A stretch of DNA of 64,000 nucleotides from Lamellibrachia satsuma (Eukaryota > Annelida > Polychaeta > Sabellida > Siboglinidae), in the NCBI GenBank assembly GCA_033239005.1, contig BSQZ01000052.1, positions 3,244,501 to 3,308,500 on the forward strand, written 5' to 3'. Position 1 is the stretch's first letter. The number at the start of each line of letters is the position of its first letter. The translations under genes were made by a program, and so were the position numbers. Positions 28,525 through 40,707 of this stretch are shown here, one piece after another. The notes beneath the pieces are model-generated. The model was not told the DNA's origin, made no database searches, and saw only the letters and a list, made by a program, of their open reading frames with translations.

Positions 28525-29656
28525 GTTTGAACGAAACTAGCAGCGGGCCTTCCTCAGTTCGTCACACTCGTGAATGTAGCGCAGTGACAGGTCATGGTTA
28601 TCAGAGCGTAGCGCAGTTATCAGAGCGTGACCAGCCGTGCACGCACGCTAAATCAGCGCCACGATAGCAGTTACGGCCAGGTGTAATAGATCTGCGGAGT
28701 GTCCAGGCTCTGTACGTGCGCCTTCGTCGTGTCGATTTCTATTTACGGTGTACCCCACTCACTCAAAATCGAGAAATATACTTGATGATCTACTTAACAC
28801 AAATAGTATACAATCCACTTGCTATAAAAAACCTACATTTTACAAACATCTAGATCCAGAGGGGCATGTGTTTCCCTTGCCCCCCCCCCCCCCGGACGTC
28901 CATGTTCCCACGACTCCCCCAATGTCTATCGACTTGGATTACGACGGTCATGTTGTCGAATTGTTAGTTCCCGTTGTCTTAAATTCTTTAACTTCTGAAT
29001 GTATATAAAGATTGTGACATATTATGTTCTTCAAACGCGTAATTTTAGTAAAACAACACTAATATAATAAAAGACGATAACTGATTGGAACAGGCGACGT
29101 GTCTACCATCTGTCGACGTGCAAACAGCGTGAGTAGCCTATGATTAACACCAACACTGGCACAGGGGCTTATATACCTCTCTGACAGCGGTGACCGAGTC
29201 ACAGGCTGGTTACAAATCGTGGACATAGTCACTCTCAATAAATCTATGCATGACTTAACTTTGTTAAATATTGTCAACATGATCAATATTAAAATAAAAT
29301 TAACCAGGAAATGGCTGATAAAAAGGTTTTTTCTCAGAACGAGGCCGTACTGAACCGCCCCTTCGACAAGCCGGTTGGTTATTAGCTCTAGTTCAAGTAT
29401 AAGGAAGTGAAATTCCCTCACAACTGGTGGATGGGTTTGGATTTAGCTACCAAACATGGTAGCTTGAATAATTCCTAGTGCAGAACTGTGCGAATCTATT
29501 AGCGCCCAAGTCGCTTATTGTTTTTTCTAATATGGTTATTGGACAGTGACAAAAGAATACGTCAGTAGGCATTACTTTTATCTTTTGATATGTCAAAATA
29601 AACTCACACAAGTCACTCACACACCCTATATATAATAATATAGACCCAGTCAACCA

Positions 29657-29733
29657 CAGTGGCATTCTTTGATGATTGCAAATGAGTGACTAAGCTTGCC
29701 CCTGCCCCTTGGTGATATCCAAGATACTCCACT
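29657..29733 (+). mobile_element. Probable internally deleted M1 MITE (77 bp)
   Basis: It has M1-like ends, cagtggcattcttt at the left and ccaagatactccactg at the right, with a shortened interior including cttgcccctgcccc. The flanks show no target duplication. Confidence 0.4.
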
Positions 29734-30552
29734 GCTTGATAACATTTATCTAAGCGGTGTACGTCTAAACAGCGTAGGCCCTGCTTCTAACTTATATCTC
29801 CGACATTATTAATAGTCTCTGGCTTCAGTGCGTAACACCAGCGCACGCTGACACACTAGTTGCTGGTGCCGTGACAAGGGCTTATATAACCAGGCGGTTA
29901 GCGAAATAATATGACCCAATGATAATAGACTAGTTGAGATTATGACATCGTACGAAAATATTAACACACAGACTCCGTAGGAGGTGTGCAAACTGGTTCC
30001 AGTTGTCAATTCGTTGCTTCACTAAACCTTAACAATGCATAGCTGGCAATAAACAGCGAGTTAATTCATATCAACGATTGATCTGCGCATATTAAAACAT
30101 TCTTCTCAGAGAAGATGGGGTGGGGTTTGAATTAACAAGCACGTCTACTTTGCATACGGAATGTAGTTCCTTTGAATGATGTTGTATTGTATATAAAGTG
30201 TTACGTCATGTCATTGACTCATTGTCTAGGTAAGATCGTCACACGAATGAGCAACACATCGCCCTCCACCTATAATATTAATGGTGAATTTGCAACAGCA
30301 TGGCTCCATAGCGACACTTACATTATTATAAAATATGATTTGTTTGGTTTTCTGCTTGTCACCAACCTTAGGGCACTTTCCAGTCTAGTGACTTGCAAGT
30401 ATACAAGTGTGGTTTATCTCATTGTTCTGGCTTATACGGTGTGTTGCCTGAGAATCCGGTTTTGCGTCATTTACTGGTATTACTGGACCAATCAATTCCT
30501 TATGGACATACAAAGACGTGAAGACTTCTTGCACATGGCTCATTGTTGCGAA

Positions 30553-30583
<31 letters not shown>

Positions 30584-30822
30584 AGATGCGAAATATATAT
30601 ATATATATCTCAGATGCCATTCGGCGCAAAAATACCAAAGATACTAAAATGTTGATGTCAACTGTGATGGGAACATTTGGACGCCATAACTTGACAGAAC
30701 AGATTGATTTGCAATCAACACTTATTTCCTCCACTACCCTGCTGTACACTGGTTTTGTTTAGAAAGAATTAACAACAAAATCTTACCACAGCGCGATATA
30801 AAAAAATTATAGGATAAACATG

Positions 30823-30980
30823 CAGTGGCATATCTAGGGGGCCCCCATGGTCCCCCTTTGGTTTACAATTTTTAATGTTTCCATATGTAACCCGTTGCGC
30901 CACTACATGGTAGCATGATAAACTACTGGGAGCTTGCCCCCGTTTGGCCTCCCCTTTTCGAGATCCTAGATACGCCATTG
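30823..30980 (+). mobile_element. hAT-like MITE family M1 (158 bp) with perfect 8-bp target duplication
   Basis: Flanked by taaacatg on both sides (30815-30822 and 30981-30988). The ends are inverted repeats: cagtggcatatctagg at the left, and caatggcgtatctagg in the reverse complement of the right end. The interior is non-coding and rich in C runs. This is the best preserved copy of the family in the window. An 8-bp duplication with short termini points to mobilisation by a hAT transposase, which is not encoded here. Confidence 0.85.
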
Positions 30981-31602
30981 TAAACATGCAATCCTAAGAC
31001 ACGTTACAATATATATACATACAACTGTTATTAACATGCACATAGTTCCTCAACACATTTTAATATCACATTGTATTGATTTTTTTTATAGATGTCAGTA
31101 TTCTCAAGCTTCAGAACGATTATTTATTTGATGAAATGACAATTATGTTAAACATTTAGAATAACAATGCAATTTTGAGAATTTAGTTACCATGTCGTGC
31201 CAAAAAACCTTTATAAATGACAAGAAAGAAATGGAGTGATATAATCAGCTAACCCTCACTAGAGCTTGACTCTCAACAGAGCAGGCAATTCGCTGGTGAT
31301 GTCATCAGGCCTACATGATGTTGAGGTATAAGAACATAGAAGAGGGTGGGGCTAGGGACAAGGAATAAGGAAGTTCACACAGTAAATACATAAACACATT
31401 ATACAAAAGGTTGACATTTAACTAACTAGACTGACAACAATGTAACTGACAAAATATATTGCAAATGGTACACAACATTATATCTGAAGTAAGAGAGCTG
31501 TACATTAGAGTAACGACACGTGAGGTTTAAGTCAGATGTCCACAGGTGCACTACTATGGCAGTGTTCATGCGTCCACATTAGCATGACGTGTGGTTGTTG
31601 TG

Positions 31603-34600
31603 TTAGCTTGGTCTGTCATCACCTCGCAGTGCTCTGTATTTGGCCATCTCTTGTGGAAACACTTTGCTTAATTCGACAATCAGCAGCATCTTGAACTTCT
31701 GAAAAGTCAACACATCTTAATCAAGTTGTTGTCAAAATTAATTTACGATCAAATAATGAATATAAAGGAATATGCTACCCATACTGTGATTTGTAGTCTT
31801 TAGTCTTAGCATTTTAGTCAAATGTAAACACTCTTGGATTTAGTATTAATATGACTATATAAATAAAGTGTATTAGTATTTGTTATGCACAGTATATTAA
31901 AAATGTCAATATCAACAAAATGTTATGCTTAAACTGTAGTTGGGATGATATAGCAAATGAGTCATCCTACAACAAAATTACAAAATGTAACTCCAAAAAT
32001 GCAATAATACCAATACCCACTTTGAACGTTTCGATCTTGCCTTTCACTGATTCATTTCGTGCCAGTGACTTTTCCATACAGTCCTTTGTGTACAACTGTG
32101 GATTCTTGCCATGGTCAATATACCTGAGAACACATCAACACCACAGTTTGCAAGGATGGCAACTGAGTAGTAGACTGATACGAATAATTAACATTCTTAC
32201 TTCAGATTATGGTCCTATAAGTACTCTATATTGATTTGTCATGAATATAAACTCCAGAACAAAAACCTACATGGCTGTCAACTTATTAGCCAGGCCAATG
32301 ATGATACTTCAATGGACATTTGGAGAACTGACATATTTGTTGTTGTAAAAGAAACCATTTATATACATCTAGATGGTGAGAAAGAAGTTGTGTTACTTAC
32401 TCGAATACTTCGAGTGGTATCTGGACATCCTGTAGTTGTGATCTCAACTTGTCCACCTCTTGTAGTCCTGTCACCATTGTGTGTCTGAAAATAAACTTTC
32501 ACAAATGTTGACTTTGCTAGGTTTCATTACATTAAATTTCAGATACCGAGTACAGGTTATTTGGTAAGTGGTAAATGTGCACCAGTAATATGGTAAGTGG
32601 TAAATGTGCACCAGGCATGGGTTAATTTCAATCGTTAATTAGTTAATTGAATTAACTCAATTAAGTTAAGTTAACTAATCTAATTTAATTAATTAACTTT
32701 ACCAAAAGGGGTTAATTTAATTGACAAATTCTCAATTAAATGCTCATTTAACAGTTGATACTACTAGATAGTTCACAGCCATTTTATCCAGGTATTTCCA
32801 GAACGCCTGCAGTTACTATACACTATGCCAGTTCTATTGATGCATAAAGCATAGTGTATAAATATTTAAATGGTAACAACTTGGTGTATGTAGTTGCCCG
32901 GTTTTGTTAATTTGGTGGTCGAATATAGGAGGAAACACCACCCCCTGCAAATCTTCAGTCACAACTTTACAATCCTTTCAGAAGAATAATATCATAATAA
33001 TTTTAACAAGCATCTACAAGTTAAAAATTTTTTATCAAATGCCCTGTAAACAACTGGGGCATGTAAATTTGATTCCTGTAAATAGTGTATGAGCAAATCT
33101 CTTTCCAACAAAGTTACAAAACACATTTGTGTTATAATTGAACAATGCTGTTCAGAATTTATTGCATATAATAATGTTCCTCAGATATAATAAATAAAGT
33201 AATTTCACCAATGTGTATAAATGCTGTACTGTCATGACAATAACATGTATGAACCTACTTGTGGATTTATAACTGTTTAAATGTGTAAACAATCAGTTTA
33301 TATTATTTCAATGACAACTTACACCAAGTACTTAAACTGACAAAAAGCAGTCACATATGAATGTAATCTGCATTTCTACCAACACCTCATTTAATTGTTA
33401 ATTGAATTTAACTGAAGAATTTGAGAGGTTAATTTAATTTACCTGAGAAATGCGTGAGATTAACTTAATTTAATTGTAATTTAACTAGTTAACTTTTCAA
33501 GTTAATTGTCCCATGCCTGATGTGCTCCATCTTTTGAAATAGGTTTATTTGGTAAGAGTTAATGATACTGTGCAAGTCTGTACTCTAAAATAAAGTCTCA
33601 GTAAAAATGACACAGCTTTTGGAAATCTCCAAACACACAAACATTAACAACATCATTGATGAGGTGAAGCAAAGCATGATGTTTTGATATGGATACCACC
33701 TGGAAATAGGAGAAGAGGCAGACCACAGGGCACCTGGAGAAGAATTAATTTAAAAACCTAAATGTAACAACGCTATGACACAGTACATGTATAACAGAAC
33801 ATAAATGTAACAATGCTATGGCACAGTACATGTATAACAGAACATACAATAATAACCATCAGAATATGTCATAACACATTTATCTCCGATAATTGTGTTA
33901 AGAATTTGTATTTTCCTAACCGCTCCATGGTGTCACATTGATAATACTGGTAATTGTTTTCCATGAATTTCCAAAATGTCAGATAGTGCTGTTCCAATTA
34001 ATTGATTTCTTCGACGATTAATTGGTTCATGCTTCCGATCAAGGAATCGATGACAATATTGTGTGATCGATCGTTTTGGAATTATCATTGTGCATTTCAT
34101 TCCCTATCATTCTACGGCTTATCTGTCCCATTCTTCCAGTCAGGCATGGAAAGGAAGGACTGAAGTTGCTTTCTTGAATCTACCACTGCCAATCGGTCTG
34201 GCAAGCGAACCATGCATGTCAACGATTAACGTCTATGATCGATTATTAATCATTTTGATACTCAAATGATCATTAATATCGGACTCTATTACAGTACCGC
34301 ACAGTGAAAGGTTACACTATTTAACAAAATAGTAGTTCCCTAACAGTTCATCGTGTAGTGCTGCATGATGCTATAATGGTCATATTTCACATGCGAACAA
34401 CATTTTAAAATAAAAAAAATTAGTAACTAGCACAAGGCCAAGGGCCTTGATCCCACAGGCAACTGAATCAACTTGAGGGTGTGTAACTAATATATACAAT
34501 GGGGGTATGCAACATGGAATGCCTCCACTCACCTTTCAACATCTGTATATGAGCGTTGCAATGCGAATCCGAATACTATGACCGCAAACAAATGTTCCAA

Positions 34601-36577
34601 TGAATAAACTTTCACCATACCTACTTTTGTTTACAAATATATTTGTATTTCTTACCAAAAGAGGTATTTTCATGACTGCGTGCACAAGTCAAGACACATG
34701 CCTATGGCATCATGTGACCACTTAAATGGAAGCGAGGTGAGACACACCTTGTTAGCCAAATAGTCGACCCAACAAAAGGAATCATGTCGATCTCGGCCCA
34801 CCCATTTATTTGTTAATAGCTGGTCATGTAAAATGTCTAATGTACTAGTTTATATTGTCACGTGATACCATAGGCAGTAGTGCCCTGCGCGGGCCGGGCT
34901 TTTGGTCCAAGCCCGGCCTGGCCTGCAGGCCGGGCCTCTACATAATCTCGTGGGCCGGGCCCACATACTGTGGGCCCGGGCCAGGCTTGAAAACAATATG
35001 AACACATCGGGCTTGGGCCGGGCCTAGTGTGAGTGTTTAATGTACTAGTTTATATTGTCATGTGATACCATAGGCAGTAGTGCCCTGTGCGGGCTGGGCT
35101 TTTGGTCCAAGCCCGGCCTGCAGGACGGGCCTCTACATAATCTCGCGGGCCGGGCCTACATACTGCGGGCCCGGGCCAGGCCTGAAAACAATTTGAACAC
35201 ATCGGGCTTGGGCCGGGCCTAGTGTGAGCAGGCCGGGCCGGGCCGGGCCTGGGCTCTGCCTGGACATAATAAAAATATTCATACAAAACACCGATTATTA
35301 CTTTATTTTTTAAAATAAAAACTGATTATAAATTGTAATTCCATTTAATTGAAATATCATATTAAATTATGTTAACTTAATTGAGCTAATTCAATTAACA
35401 ATATAAATTGGGATTATGGCTTGCATATGGGTTAAGTCAGGGTTAGATAAACAAATATCCTACCCTAACAATAAACCAATACATTAAAGCCAAATATAAC
35501 AAATGTTACCATATTTAATAGTAATGACACTAAGAAGTTTTTCTTTATTTTTCTTCAGGATATTTGTAATTTTGAAGAAGTTGGTGGTGCTGAATTTTTA
35601 GAACTCATCCAGCACACTATGGACCTTTTTTATTTAATAAAACAATATGTATGTTTTACAGTTTATTTGTTTTTCGTCTTTGTTATAAGATTACCCATCT
35701 TTGGCCCGCGGGTATGGGTCGGGCTTGGGCCAAACATTCACGGTTGGGCGGGGCCTAAATTCTAGTTTGCGGACCTGGGCCGGGCTTGAAAAATTATTGC
35801 GGGCCTGGGTCGGGCTTGAAAAATTATTGCGGGCCTGGACTCTCAATGCTAATTGCGGGCCGGGCTGGTGGTGTCTTTACTTGTGCGTGCAGTCATGAAA
35901 ATACCTCTTTTAGCAAGAAATACAAATATATGTGTAATCAAAAGTAGGTGTAGTGAAAGTTTATTCATTGGGACATTTGTTTGTTGTTGCAGTATTTAGA
36001 TTACGCATTGCAGTGCTCAGATGTGGATGTTGAAAGGTGAGTGGGGGAATTCCATGTTGCATACCCTATTGTATATATTAGTTACATGCCCCCAAGTTGA
36101 TTCTGTTGCCCGTGCTTGACCCATACCTTGAACAGGGTTGGGGGCAGGGAGCCTACTGGCTCGTATGTAGGCTATATCCCCCCCAATCATTTTGACACTT
36201 GGCACGAATAAGTAAATGTAGACAATTGTGAACGGCCGGTAATAAAGTGCAGTTTTAAGTACGCCACCTGCCAGTTAGTTAGTATCTATGTGAAGTGACA
36301 GATGAGACGTCGAAGTTCGGAGTAACTCTGAGACTAGCTGAACAGGTTTAGCCAGATTTCAGGATCGAGCGATAATGGAAATATATGATATATTATACAT
36401 GAAACGCTGTATGCAACACAACAATCAATCTCACAATTTTTGGTTCAAAACAGGCTGTCCTTGCGGCTGGAAATCACCCACTATGATCCCTAGTTGCCTT
36501 GTATTTTCAATAAACATTTCCAATTGCTGCTCAAGTGCCTCAAACTTGTCCGCCATTTTACTGTGATCAGACGACAT
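31603..36577 (-). CDS. MED10: Mediator of RNA polymerase II transcription subunit 10 (4 exons, 141 aa)
   Basis: Exons 36577-36435, 32484-32401, 32123-32021 and 31698-31603 (stop TAA at 31603-31605) join in phase to 426 nt. The product reads MADKFEALEQQLEMFIENTR, QLGIIVGDFQP, TMVTGLQEVDKLRSQL, IPLEVFEYIDHGKNPQLYTK, VKGKIETFKKFKMLLIVELS and KVFPQEMAKYRALRGD, the full-length pattern of metazoan MED10, a middle-module Mediator subunit acting in the nucleus. The first ATG (36575-36577) adds seven residues (MSSDHSK) before the conserved MADKF start at 36556; either could be used. The large first intron (about 3.95 kb) carries two transposon-like structures. The start faces the zinc-finger gene across 276 bp. 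Confidence 0.96.
32612..33519. mobile_element. Non-autonomous hAT-like element (908 bp) in MED10 intron 1
   Basis: The termini are inverted repeats, caggcatgggttaatt at the left and caggcatgggacaatta in the reverse complement of the right, extending into AT-rich subterminal repeats of ttaattgaatt type. The flanks atgtgcac (32604-32611) and atgtgctc (33520-33527) match at 7 of 8 positions, a likely target duplication. No transposase frame is present inside. Confidence 0.75.
34458..36110. mobile_element. Long inverted-repeat element (arms about 240 bp) in MED10 intron 1
   Basis: 34458-34696 and the reverse complement of 35871-36110 are similar over their full length; shared words include gtaactaatatatacaat, cactcacctttcaacat and aaaagaggtattttcatgac. 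The 1.17-kb centre contains GC-rich ggccgggc arrays. The arms could fold into a hairpin in pre-mRNA. Target duplications were not found, so it may be a foldback or hAT-type element, or an inverted duplication. Confidence 0.75.
34837..35243. repeat. Two tandem copies of a ~200-bp GC-rich unit
   Basis: The stretch starting taatgtactagtttatattg recurs at about 34839 and 35039, each followed by ccataggcagtagtgccctg and a gggccgggct-rich tail. A related inverted stretch lies at 35690-35870. The gggcc/ggccc content contrasts sharply with the AT-rich intron and looks like subterminal repeats of a DNA transposon. Confidence 0.75.
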
Positions 36578-36853
36578 GATGTATCGTAACTGTATGTTGT
36601 ATATTATATTTTGAATAGTTTCATTTCTGTACATACAATAATTATGCAATCGAAATCATATAAAGATAATGCTAGACAATGCATCACATATTTAGTAGTT
36701 ATACGAACAATAACGATAATGGGAAATTTAAGAAAATCAGTTATTTATTAATTAGAATCCAATATGCCGTGTAATTGGGATACTTTCGGTTGTCACGTGG
36801 CTCTAAAAAGTTTGACGTCCTTTGATTCAAGCCAAAAATTAAGCTACTTTTTC
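36578..36853. promoter_or_regulatory. Putative bidirectional promoter, MED10 / zinc-finger gene
   Basis: The MED10 start codon (minus, 36577) and the proposed zinc-finger start codon (plus, 36854) point away from each other with 276 bp between them. No TATA box is placed confidently. The assignment rests on geometry and on the zinc-finger exon 1 model, which is the weaker half. Confidence 0.45.
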
Positions 36854-38800
36854 ATGGCCACGCAGACTATGAAAGCAGTGGTAAGAACAAGTAGTAATGC
36901 ATTCATTGACTATTGTTGAAATTGTTTGTATACACAATGAAAAGGCATGTTTGCATTACAAATTCAGCTTCGTGAAACTAATCATGGCGTCCCTTGTTAA
37001 AATATCGCGTTATTCCCGATTTGCGTAATGTGGAGATCTCTGCGTTGTTGTGTGTAGCGCGCCGTGTAACTTTTTTGTTGGCTTTTTACTTCTGCCTGTA
37101 CTGTGCGGTTACACTAGAACATCATTTTATACAATCAGCACAACAGTTTCTCATTACAATATAACTAGCAAATTTACAACACTCCACCCGAACTGTCCTG
37201 ATGCTTGGTGAGTATCAAGCATTCTGAGAGCTCTGTCTCTGCTTCTGCCCTGGTGAAATATTCTAGATGTAACATGTAACACCATCCCATAAAAAAGTGT
37301 GGAAATAAAAAGCCATTGCCCATTGCCATTTATTCATTTAACTTTGCATTCGTCACTCCATCCACCTAAGCCAACTTTAAACTAGTATAAAATCCCCACA
37401 TACACTAAACTTAAAGAAACCCTGGTGAGTGAAGCCACTGAAGGTGACTAGATTCTGGAGTATAGCCCAACACATACCAGGGTAAATGTATACATCAAAA
37501 CCAATGACAAATACAAGGACATAAATTGTCAAAGACCCTTTCAAACATCATCATAAAAATTCAGCACTGAAAGAACAACATCAGATTACATATCTAAATT
37601 AATATTAAAAAACATATCCAGCACATACATACAAAACCAAATTCCTGCATTGTTTGGTGTAACACAACTTGAAAGTTGAGACTTAGAAGTTAAATTGAAG
37701 ACCATGGGATATGCCTAATTATCTAAGACCTGTGTTAAAACAGTTCTTTTTATAACTCAACAGTCAATATAATTGTTTAAAATGAAGCATGAAAATGTAA
37801 TGACATTATTACTGTGTAACGTAGTACACATACCCAAGTGTATGTCTTACATGGTTGGCTTTTGTGTTGAGCCAGATATTTTTTAAGTTCTGTAGATAAT
37901 TAATGATTATTCTTTTTCTCTATTGTTTGAGCAAGAGTTTTGAGTTGCCCAGGTTTCTCAGCCACTTTCTGTCACATGTTATGCTAGGCAAAGGCCAGTA
38001 ATATAGACTAGGGACCAGAATATCTGTACAGGAACCAGAATATTTTGATACAATTTTAGGAACAGGATTTATACCAAAATATCTAACCCTAATGTTTAAA
38101 TGAAAAGGTCACTCATAACTGGGTTGTTACTTAGAACTAATAAGTATGTCTTGTGATACTGCCACTAGGTAACACAGCATGTGTCGATTGTAAAGGACTG
38201 GCAGGACTGCCCAGTGGCGAAGTGTTCAAAATGTTGTCGGTGGGTGCGGGCATCAGAGGGCCAGTACCACTGCCCTTTGTGCCCTGTCAGTGTCTACCCC
38301 CCAAGTACCAGAGACCGACTCCTGCGACACCTGCAGGAGCATCAGAGGGAAGGCCTCACTTGTGGAGGTAAGACCCGCCCACTCACAGTAGATAATAGAT
38401 AATATACCATCTGACAGGAACATATTTTAAAGATAAAATGTGTACACTATAATATGACATTAATTATTATTAATATGTTATTAGTTATATCTTAGTACAT
38501 CTAAATTTATGTTGTGTTTAGTATGAAAAAAGCATGAAAAAAGAATCTTTTTGTCATGTTGTAATTTTTGTGCACTGAATCAGTGCCACTGATTATTTAG
38601 GTTAACTGACTAATTTAGTGAACAGTAATTGTAAATAATGTTGGTGTATGTGTGGTTTGTGTCAGACTGGCACATCTTGCAGTGTCACATGACGTGTGGA
38701 GGCGTGACTAAGCCTCACTTTCACTGCCTCTACTGCTCCGAAGTGAGAGTGGAGCGAGAGGAAGTTCAGAGACACATAAGTGATTGTGCCTCATCAAGAC
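36854..38800 (+). CDS. Zinc-finger gene exons 1-3: N-terminal Cys-rich region
   Basis: Exon 1 (36854-36880) is a nine-codon start exon ending at gcagtg before gtaaga. Exon 2 (38169-38367) encodes [20 protein letters not shown] and YHCPLC...LLRHLQEH. Exon 3 (38666-38800) starts at tgtgtcag before actgg (phase 1) and encodes [18 protein letters not shown] and VQRHISDC. These look like degenerate Cys2-x-H fingers, possibly a paired N-terminal zinc module. The alternative acceptor 15 bp downstream in exon 3 (ttgcag) breaks the frame and was rejected. Confidence 0.75.
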
Positions 38801-40672
38801 GTGAGTCAGCACACATGCTTCTTGAGTTTAAATACTGTGTTCCATGTTGTCATTCATCCTTCCTACCAGGCAATTATGGCATTATTACGGTACTGCAGTA
38901 AAATCTCTCAATCTCTTAGAACAGTGGCTAAAAACTGTGCAGAGAACACTGCGTGTGGTATTATGGATACCTATGTCAGCATGTGATGTGTTTCTTGTGC
39001 TATATATGGTGACAAACATTATTTAAAGATCCTTCATAAATTTGATTTATTTGCTTGTCTCTCTTCAAACTCATTTTGTGAACAAATGAACATATCTAAT
39101 ATCTAGTAGTAGCTCGTTTGTGCAGATTTGTTGTTAGTTTTAGTGAAATCAATGGACAAACCATTAAATTGCTTTTGACCAGACCCAGTAAAAAATCAGC
39201 AAAAAAAGGACAAAAGGAATCTGGCACTAAATAATATAACAAGGTTATTTACACTTTCACAAGTTGTCCAGCCTAATGATCAAAGTCAACTCTTTCAATG
39301 CTTTTACAAAAGCACTCTTATTAAACTATGTGTAGTACTTGAGCTGTTCACACACTACAGATTTGAACATTAATGAACCTGATTCACAGTGGACTAAATC
39401 AATCTAGGAGGAATTATGATCAGATAAGTTTAAAGGTTTCAGTTTTGTAGCTAATATATACATCCACCCAGCCATCTTTCAAAATGTGTTCCTTCATTCA
39501 CCTAATCTTTCATCTTTGTCTTCCAGAGGGTAGTAAGCAAGAATGCACACAGGTTACCAGCGATGCAAAGGTCAGGTCGGACACCACAAAGGTCACATCG
39601 TCAGACTCAAGGATCAGGGGTCATCTTACAGTAAAGGTATTTGTTGTTATTGCCATGTTTGTTCATTTGTTGATACTGAACTATGTCATCTTGTATTATG
39701 TCTTGTTCGTAAACTCGAGGAAGCCATAACTGCAGGCTGGTCGTTAAAAATGAAGTAATTGCCTTCTAGTAACCACTTTTGTTTACACGTTGTTTACACA
39801 CTCCCTTGTCAAAGGAAAAAGTTCTACATTTCCTTTTTATTCTTTTTAAATAACAGATTACATAGACATATTTAAAAATAGTTTTGCTTTTAATTTAATA
39901 CAAATAAATGCTACTTTAGGGTTATCAAACTGAATGACAACAAGGACATACATCATACTAAAACATAATTTCTAGAAGAAAGTTTAGAAAAATGTTAGAC
40001 TAGCAGCAGTTCATTTGAAATGCAAATTCGAGGAGTATATAGGACAGAGATTTTAAAAGAGATGGTGAAAATGGTATGACGCATGTTTCAGAGCAAGACT
40101 CTGGTGGAACGTGAGGCCCCTGGAGAAGACCAGGTGAACGGTAGCTCAACGAAGACATCTCTTTCCCTGCCCGCTGTTAGCCCGGGAGAATCTCCGACGA
40201 AGCGCCGGCGTGGTCGCCCTCCCTCTGCTACCAAGGTGGCCGGGAGACGGGTAGGGCGTCCCCCGGGGAAGCAGCAGGATGCTGGGGAAGACTCTTCTCT
40301 GGACATGGGAAAACAGTTAACTGATTTGCTTGACCGGAAAATGAGGGAAGGTGGTCAGCAGGATGGGGAGGTTGAAGGAACAAGGGAAGAGGAGGAGGTA
40401 AGGTGTATGTAAGATAGGGGATCTACTGAAGGGAACAGGAGGTGACGCTTGGCAGAACAGTTGAAGGAAAGGGATGGGTATGGCACAGGGAGGAAGGGTT
40501 AATGTGATAGAGGGCAGGGTGAAGTAAGGTGGTTGAGGAGAAGAACACACCACACCTGATATAAATTACATTTGTTCAACGTGTCTTTCAATTGTTGTTG
40601 TTGAAACACCTTTTTTATGCTATGTAAATTATGTAATTAACACTGATGCTGAAGTTAAGTTGAGTTGAATAT

Positions 40673-40707
<35 letters not shown>

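Larger units (their letters stand above)
28525..31602. other. Intergenic region between the phosphatase and MED10 genes
   Basis: The phosphatase 5' UTR and promoter should lie just above 28524, but I see no TATA box or Inr strong enough to call. A plus-strand frame at 28748-29008 contains a Pro run and an acidic segment without family resemblance; I do not call it a gene. A poly-C run lies at about 28881. A TA microsatellite lies at 30550-30610. The M1 elements are listed separately. Confidence 0.45.

Noticed and set aside
28748..29008. Plus-strand 86-codon frame with a Pro run
   Set aside because: It contains a long poly-C tract, has no family resemblance, and lacks a convincing splice context. 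It could be a repeat remnant.
38666..38685. Downstream acceptor (ttgcag) for zinc-finger exon 3
   Set aside because: Exon 2 ends in phase 1 and only the acceptor before actgg keeps the finger reading frame.
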